A stretch of DNA of 64,000 nt from Pelagibius sp. (GTDB lineage: Bacteria > Pseudomonadota > Alphaproteobacteria > Kiloniellales > Kiloniellaceae): contig NZ_JANQKD010000003.1 of the NCBI RefSeq assembly GCF_028281305.1, positions 62,001 through 126,000 of the forward strand. The letters run 5' to 3'. The notes under the pieces were generated by a model, which saw only the letters and a program-made list of their open reading frames with translations, made no database searches and was not told the DNA's origin. The first letter of the stretch is position 1. Each line of letters starts with the position of its first letter. A program made the position numbers and the translations under genes. Shown piece by piece: positions 59,926-64,000 of this stretch.

Positions 59926-60885
59926 TCAAACAATGCGATTGCCCCCTGGCAGGCGCTTGCGAAGGCTTTGTAGCCCGTAAAACGCAAGGTAAGGCGTCAG
60001 GTCCGGGTTGCTGGCGAAGATCGCGCCTGCGTCCCCCACCCGCCTGCCCTTGACGGCCTCAATGAACTGCACGAACTTCACGTTCAGATCGACGGAGATC
60101 TGGCGCTTGCTCAACGCGGCACGCAGATCGGCGCCGCCCTGGGGCGTGGCTCTGAGAAGATCGAGCCGGTTGGCCGTGCTCAACTGCCGCAGGTCTTCGA
60201 GGGTCAAACTGCGGGACAGCGAACCCGGCCGCTGCGTGTAGAGGTAGCCGGCCGCCGCGAGCACCAGGAAGCGCGCGCCGCAGAGCAGGGCGTCGAGGCA
60301 GAAGTGATAGTCTTCGGCGATTCGCAGCGTCTCGTTCTGCCGCAGGCCATGCCGCTCAAGAAAGCGCCTGCGAAATATCGGCTTCAGGTAACCAAGCTTG
60401 AACCCGCGGGTGAGGAAGAGGTTGCCTTGCACGTAAGCCGCGGCGGAAATCGGCTTCTGAAACAGGGAATGTCCTGCCGGCAGGACCGGGCGCTGCGCCG
60501 TCTCGCCAAGATGGCTGACAAAGCGCAGGTTGTCGGCAACGATATCGGCCTCGCCGCTCTCACCGAGTTCGACCAGAGTTTCAAGGCGCTCCGGCGTGTA
60601 GGCGTCGTCCGCATCCAGCAAAGCGACCCACTTCCCCTTCGCCTGGGCGAAGCCCAGGTTCCGGGCCGCAGCGGCGCCGGCGTTATCCGCGCGCCGGAGA
60701 AGCGCGACCCGGGAATCGATCCGCGCATAGCTGCCAACCCGGTCGACGGTGGCATCGGTGGAGGCATCATCCACCACCACGACCTCGAAGGACCGCAGAC
60801 TCTGCACCAGCAAGGAATCGAGAGCGCGCGGAATGGTCTCTGCCGCGTTGTATGCGGGAAGAATGACCGAGACGGTCGGCGTCAT
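59926..60885 (-). CDS. Family 2 glycosyltransferase (ExoO-like)
   Basis: This 319-residue GT-A enzyme opens VSVILPAYNAAETIPRAL and has LLDADDAYTPERL near 95. The regions GYLKPIFRRRFLERHGL and RIAEDYHFCLDALLCGARF match the paralogue at 52.3-53.3 kb and succinoglycan-type enzymes. The ATG at 60885 was chosen because the domain starts four residues later. It is 22 bases after the Wzc-like gene stop and probably cotranscribed with it. Confidence 0.9.
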   Translation of the reverse strand: MTPTVSVILPAYNAAETIPRALDSLLVQSLRSFEVVVVDDASTDATVDRVGSYARIDSRVALLRRADNAGAAAARNLGFAQAKGKWVALLDADDAYTPERLETLVELGESGEADIVADNLRFVSHLGETAQRPVLPAGHSLFQKPISAAAYVQGNLFLTRGFKLGYLKPIFRRRFLERHGLRQNETLRIAEDYHFCLDALLCGARFLVLAAAGYLYTQRPGSLSRSLTLEDLRQLSTANRLDLLRATPQGGADLRAALSKRQISVDLNVKFVQFIEAVKGRRVGDAGAIFASNPDLTPYLAFYGLQSLRKRLPGGNRIV

Positions 60886-60907
60886 GCGACTGTCGTCCCC
60901 TCGAAGG

Positions 60908-63157
60908 CTAGTAGTACTTGCGGAAGCTGCGGTCGGCATAGCCGACTGTATAGGGATTGAGCTTCGCGCTGCGCGAGAGCTGCGCCTGGGTCATGACGGT
61001 CCCGGCGACATGGGCTTTGCACTTGCGCAGCCGCTCCAGCGCCGCCTGGACGAACTGCTTCGGCGTCCGGCTCCACCGCACCACCATGACCACCTGATCG
61101 GCAAGCTCCGCCAGGGTTGCGGCATCCGAAACCGCCAGCGTCGGCGGCGCGTCGATACAGACGAGGTCGTACTGCTCGCCTGCGGCCCGCACGAAGCGCG
61201 TCAGCTTCGGGGAGCGCAGCACCATCAGCGGATCCACCGTCTGGGTACCGGGCGGAATGACGGACAGCGTGGAGCCTTCGTCGATCTCGATTGCCTGTTC
61301 AAGCGGGCAGTCTGTAAGGACGAAGTCCGAAAGGCCCAACCGGGGTTCCTGCTCGGAAGCCCGGAGATCGGCGTCGATCAGCAGCACGTTCATTCCGGCC
61401 CGCGCAAGCGACGCGGTGAGCGTGCGCGAAAAGACCGACTTGCCTTCGTTCGGCACCGAGGATGTTACCAGCAGAACGTTGCCGAGATTGAGGACACGGC
61501 GGTCGACCCGCAAGGCGGCATAGACGCTCTTATGGGCCTCAGCGAAAGCCGAGTTGGGCTCGGCGTTCAAGAAACGGTCCAACCCCTTGCCAGCCAAACT
61601 GCGCCCGCGAATCCTCGGTATGACCGCCAAAACCGGCAAACCCAGCGCCGTCTGAACTTCCTCCGCATCACGGTAGCCGCGTACGGAAAGCTCAAGCAGC
61701 AGAATGATGAGGGCGCCCAACCCACAGCCGAGGACCACGGCAAGAGCGTAGTTCAGGCGCGTCCGGGGAAAGGACGGGCTGGTCGGGATGCTGGCGAGCG
61801 CCAGAACCCGCGACTGCGCCTGATCATAGTCGATCTGCTCGGTTTCCTTGTAGCGGTTCAGGAAAGATTCGAAGACCTCGCGTGTCGCCTCGGCTTCCCG
61901 CTGCAGCGCCCGCAGTTCGATCTGCGCCGAGTTCAAGGTATCCGAGTCGCCCTGCAGCCTGCGCAGCGAGGCCTGGATGGAGCCCACGCGCTGTTGGGCG
62001 AGGTCCTTCTCGTTCCGCAGACTCGATACCAGGCTCCGCGCCTCCTCGACCATCTGTTGGCGCCGCTTGTCGAGCTGGGACCGCACGGCAATCACGGAGG
62101 GGTGTTTCTCACCCAGGGTGGTGAGCAGCTCGGACTCCTCCTGGCGCAGCCGCATCTCCTCCAGCCGCAGCGAGTTGATGACCGTCGATTCCACCCCCTC
62201 GAAAGCTGCCATCTGGCCGCGGCTGGCCACAGCCAGGCGTACGCGGTCCAGGCGCTCGTTCACCGTGTCGAGCTCAAGCTGTGCATCCAGTTCCTGGCGG
62301 CTGAGGGAAAAGATCTGCTCGGCCATCAACTCGCCGTCGCGTTCCGAGATGATCGGCGTTGTGGCGCGGAACTCTTCGACGGCGTTCTCGGCCTTCTGAA
62401 CATCGGCGCGGAGCGCTGCGATGCGCCCGCTGAGAAAGGTGTTCGCACCCGCCAGGGCATCGGTCTTCAAACGCACCTGGTCACGAATGTACTCCTCCGC
62501 GACGGCATTGGCGATCTGCTGCGAGAGGGCCGGGTCGCCGGTGGTGTAGGAAATGGAGATCACACGCGAAGAGCCCTGAATCGCAAGGTTGAGCCTGCCG
62601 AGAAAGCGGTTGACGATGCGTGTTTGTCCCCAGTCCTGCTGAACCTGCTCGGTGTTGAGGTCCCAGGTACCCGGCGCCTCGGCAAGCTCCACCGCCCGGG
62701 GCTGTGCAGGCTCCTCCTTCAACCAAGCGATGATCGGTCGGAAGACCCCTTTGATCCCGGATTTCACCTCGTCGACGACACTGCGCTCCCTGGGCAGGAG
62801 CGCCGGGTTGAACTCCGTCAGAGCGGCCAACCCCAGGCCATCGATCACCTGACGCGCCAAGGTCGGCGACTGGATGATCTGCACCTCGCTCTGCATCGTC
62901 TCCAGACTGACCGGGAGACTGGACATCACCGACTCGATCTCGATCACGTTTTGCTGGCGCGGCTCGACGATCACCGATGCAGTGGCGGTGTAACGCGGCG
63001 TGATCACCCCGTTGGCGATTACGGCGATGCAGAGCGCAATAAAGAGCGTCGCCCCGATGATCCACTTGCGGCGCCAGAACACACCGATGAGCTGGGGGAT
63101 CGTCAGACTCATAAAATCCCCCTGGGTACGGCTCAACTGATGTCGAAGGGTGGTCAT
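60908..63157 (-). CDS. Polysaccharide co-polymerase / BY-kinase, Wzc-like
   Basis: This protein of about 749 residues controls polysaccharide chain length and export. It has a Wzz domain (first membrane segment about 33-50, long periplasmic coiled-coil region to about 430, second membrane segment near 450-470) and a cytoplasmic kinase with Walker A SSVPNEGKS (566-574), Walker A' LLIDADLR and Walker B LVCIDAPP. The tail is Tyr-rich (YTVGYADRSFRKYY), the likely autophosphorylation cluster. ATGs at 63157 and 63112 each have a good ribosome site; the longer was taken. Confidence 0.93.
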   Translation of the reverse strand: MTTLRHQLSRTQGDFMSLTIPQLIGVFWRRKWIIGATLFIALCIAVIANGVITPRYTATASVIVEPRQQNVIEIESVMSSLPVSLETMQSEVQIIQSPTLARQVIDGLGLAALTEFNPALLPRERSVVDEVKSGIKGVFRPIIAWLKEEPAQPRAVELAEAPGTWDLNTEQVQQDWGQTRIVNRFLGRLNLAIQGSSRVISISYTTGDPALSQQIANAVAEEYIRDQVRLKTDALAGANTFLSGRIAALRADVQKAENAVEEFRATTPIISERDGELMAEQIFSLSRQELDAQLELDTVNERLDRVRLAVASRGQMAAFEGVESTVINSLRLEEMRLRQEESELLTTLGEKHPSVIAVRSQLDKRRQQMVEEARSLVSSLRNEKDLAQQRVGSIQASLRRLQGDSDTLNSAQIELRALQREAEATREVFESFLNRYKETEQIDYDQAQSRVLALASIPTSPSFPRTRLNYALAVVLGCGLGALIILLLELSVRGYRDAEEVQTALGLPVLAVIPRIRGRSLAGKGLDRFLNAEPNSAFAEAHKSVYAALRVDRRVLNLGNVLLVTSSVPNEGKSVFSRTLTASLARAGMNVLLIDADLRASEQEPRLGLSDFVLTDCPLEQAIEIDEGSTLSVIPPGTQTVDPLMVLRSPKLTRFVRAAGEQYDLVCIDAPPTLAVSDAATLAELADQVVMVVRWSRTPKQFVQAALERLRKCKAHVAGTVMTQAQLSRSAKLNPYTVGYADRSFRKYY

Positions 63158-63398
63158 GGCTTCCCCTTGCCCCGGGTTCTGCATACTGCGTACCTACCTC
63201 GGCCCCATGGCCCGATGCCCCTCGGCGGCGCTGGACGGAAATCGAATTCGCTGGCGCCGCCCAACGCTGTTGCGACCGCGGCGAACAGCAATTCCGGAAA
63301 GCTTATCAGAGGGCTGTCGGGGTTTTCTCGGCCCCTGGTCAATGTCCGACAAAAGACACAGTGAACTCTTCCGGCCGCCATTGAGAGCGGAAAGATCG

Positions 63399-64000
63399 TC
63401 ATGCCCCATGGACCTTCCGGTACTCCAAATAATTCCAGCCCAGGGTACTGGCGAGAATGCCGCAGCCTCGGCAAAGCGTGAACAGCGGCCGGACAATCCT
63501 CTCACGCCGACCCAGTCCCAGGACCGCCAGATTTGCAGCGAACAGGGCACTGCCGGCAGCAATCCGCAGGGTGCCGCGGCAAAGGTTGCCCAGCGGGCGC
63601 CAGGACGCGGAGCGCCGACCGCGCAGAAACAGCGCGGCGTCGATATTGCCGGTGCGGTACCAACGCCGCATCAACCAGCCAAGGCGCGCGCGGCTCTCGG
63701 GCACGGTTTCGAAGACCACGGCATCGGCGGCATAGACTATGCGCTCGCCGGCCTCCAGCAGCTGCCGGAAGAAGATGGTGTCCTCACCACCGCTCAGTGC
63801 GTAGCGATGATCGAAGCTGAGGCCGAGACGACGAACCTTTGCCATGTCGATCAGCACGTTGCCGGTATGCGCATCGTCCAGTTCGGCACCGTCGGGGGCG
63901 TTTTGGGTGTCGAAGAAACCTCCGTCGATAATCCAATCCGGCGTGCCGGCCGGGAAAACCGAGAGAACGGCGCCCTGCACCGCAGCCGCCACGCTGCTCC
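63399..64000 (-). CDS. Glycosyltransferase family 2, C-terminal part (cut by window end)
   Basis: The frame is open at the right edge, so the N-terminal catalytic part lies outside. The visible 200 residues contain NVLIDMAKVRRLGLSFDHRYALSGGEDTIFFRQL, a GGED acid motif followed by a C-terminal hydrophobic pair of helices near WRPLGNLCRG and ALFAANLAVLG. This is the pattern of family 2 transferases with a membrane-associated tail. It is upstream of the Wzc-like gene in the same direction across about 240 bases in which I see no further gene. Confidence 0.8.
   Translation of the reverse strand, partial: SSVAAAVQGAVLSVFPAGTPDWIIDGGFFDTQNAPDGAELDDAHTGNVLIDMAKVRRLGLSFDHRYALSGGEDTIFFRQLLEAGERIVYAADAVVFETVPESRARLGWLMRRWYRTGNIDAALFLRGRRSASWRPLGNLCRGTLRIAAGSALFAANLAVLGLGRRERIVRPLFTLCRGCGILASTLGWNYLEYRKVHGA

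Noticed and set aside
58149..59987. A 612-codon minus-strand frame with DAEVR repeats opposite the cyclase gene
   Set aside because: It is antisense to a clear cyclase and its repeats come from the 15-bp DNA repeat. No start region or domain supports it.
60749..63364. An 871-codon open frame on the plus strand opposite the Wzc-like gene
   Set aside because: Antisense shadow; the minus strand carries intact Walker and Tyr-cluster motifs.
1..64000. CRISPR arrays, tRNA or rRNA genes, insertion sequences, prophage genes
   Set aside because: No spaced repeat array, no tRNA-like cloverleaf noticed, and no transposase or phage protein among the readable genes. A dedicated search program could still find a short RNA gene.

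Overview
The window is 64 kb of GC-rich DNA with tightly packed operons, many 4-base ATGA start/stop overlaps, and many TRAP, TTT and ABC solute importers. With a RutR-controlled PreT/PreA pyrimidine module this points to an alphaproteobacterium, probably of the Rhodospirillales/Kiloniellales type; that placement is inference from gene content. No rRNA, tRNA, CRISPR array, insertion sequence or prophage was seen.

Region 1 (1-5.1 kb, + strand): the end of a nucleoside/base-type ABC importer (ATPase plus two permeases), a cytosine-deaminase-like amidohydrolase and a class V aminotransferase. Region 2 (5.2-14.7 kb): a small secreted Cys-rich protein, then a minus-strand operon that begins at a RutR-type operator pair (13.85 kb) and ends at a clear hairpin terminator (5.63-5.66 kb). 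It encodes PreT, PreA, an N-carbamoyl-amino-acid amidohydrolase and a four-part ABC importer, with rutR divergent. This is a reductive pyrimidine catabolism operon, but the middle enzyme, dihydropyrimidinase, is absent from the window.

Region 3 (14.7-31.3 kb): a 2-hydroxyacid dehydrogenase, a D,D-carboxypeptidase, a TctCBA tricarboxylate-type transporter with an HpaI-like aldolase, and an assortment of small enzymes, regulators and exporters. Region 4 (31.3-45.6 kb): two TRAP transporter loci, each next to an FAD-dependent aromatic-type hydroxylase. The first also has an epimerase and a MarR regulator. The second has a degenerate metallo-beta-lactamase-fold protein, a DUF2783 protein and a family III CoA transferase. 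Both look like uptake-plus-catabolism modules for organic or aromatic acids.

Region 5 (45.6-64 kb): an exopolysaccharide locus. It has an initiating sugar-phosphate transferase, a Wzc-like co-polymerase/kinase, a Wza-like export lipoprotein, an outer-membrane barrel, an O-antigen ligase/polymerase, six glycosyltransferases (one cut by the window end), a sulfotransferase, an alkaline-phosphatase-fold protein, a GalU-like protein lacking the usual catalytic signature, and a membrane adenylate/guanylate cyclase. A sulfated, secreted polysaccharide is the most economical reading.

Scattered through the window are three REP-like doublets of inverted hairpin units with compensating stem changes, placed inside transporter operons, and three unrelated intergenic tracts of 15-bp tandem repeats.
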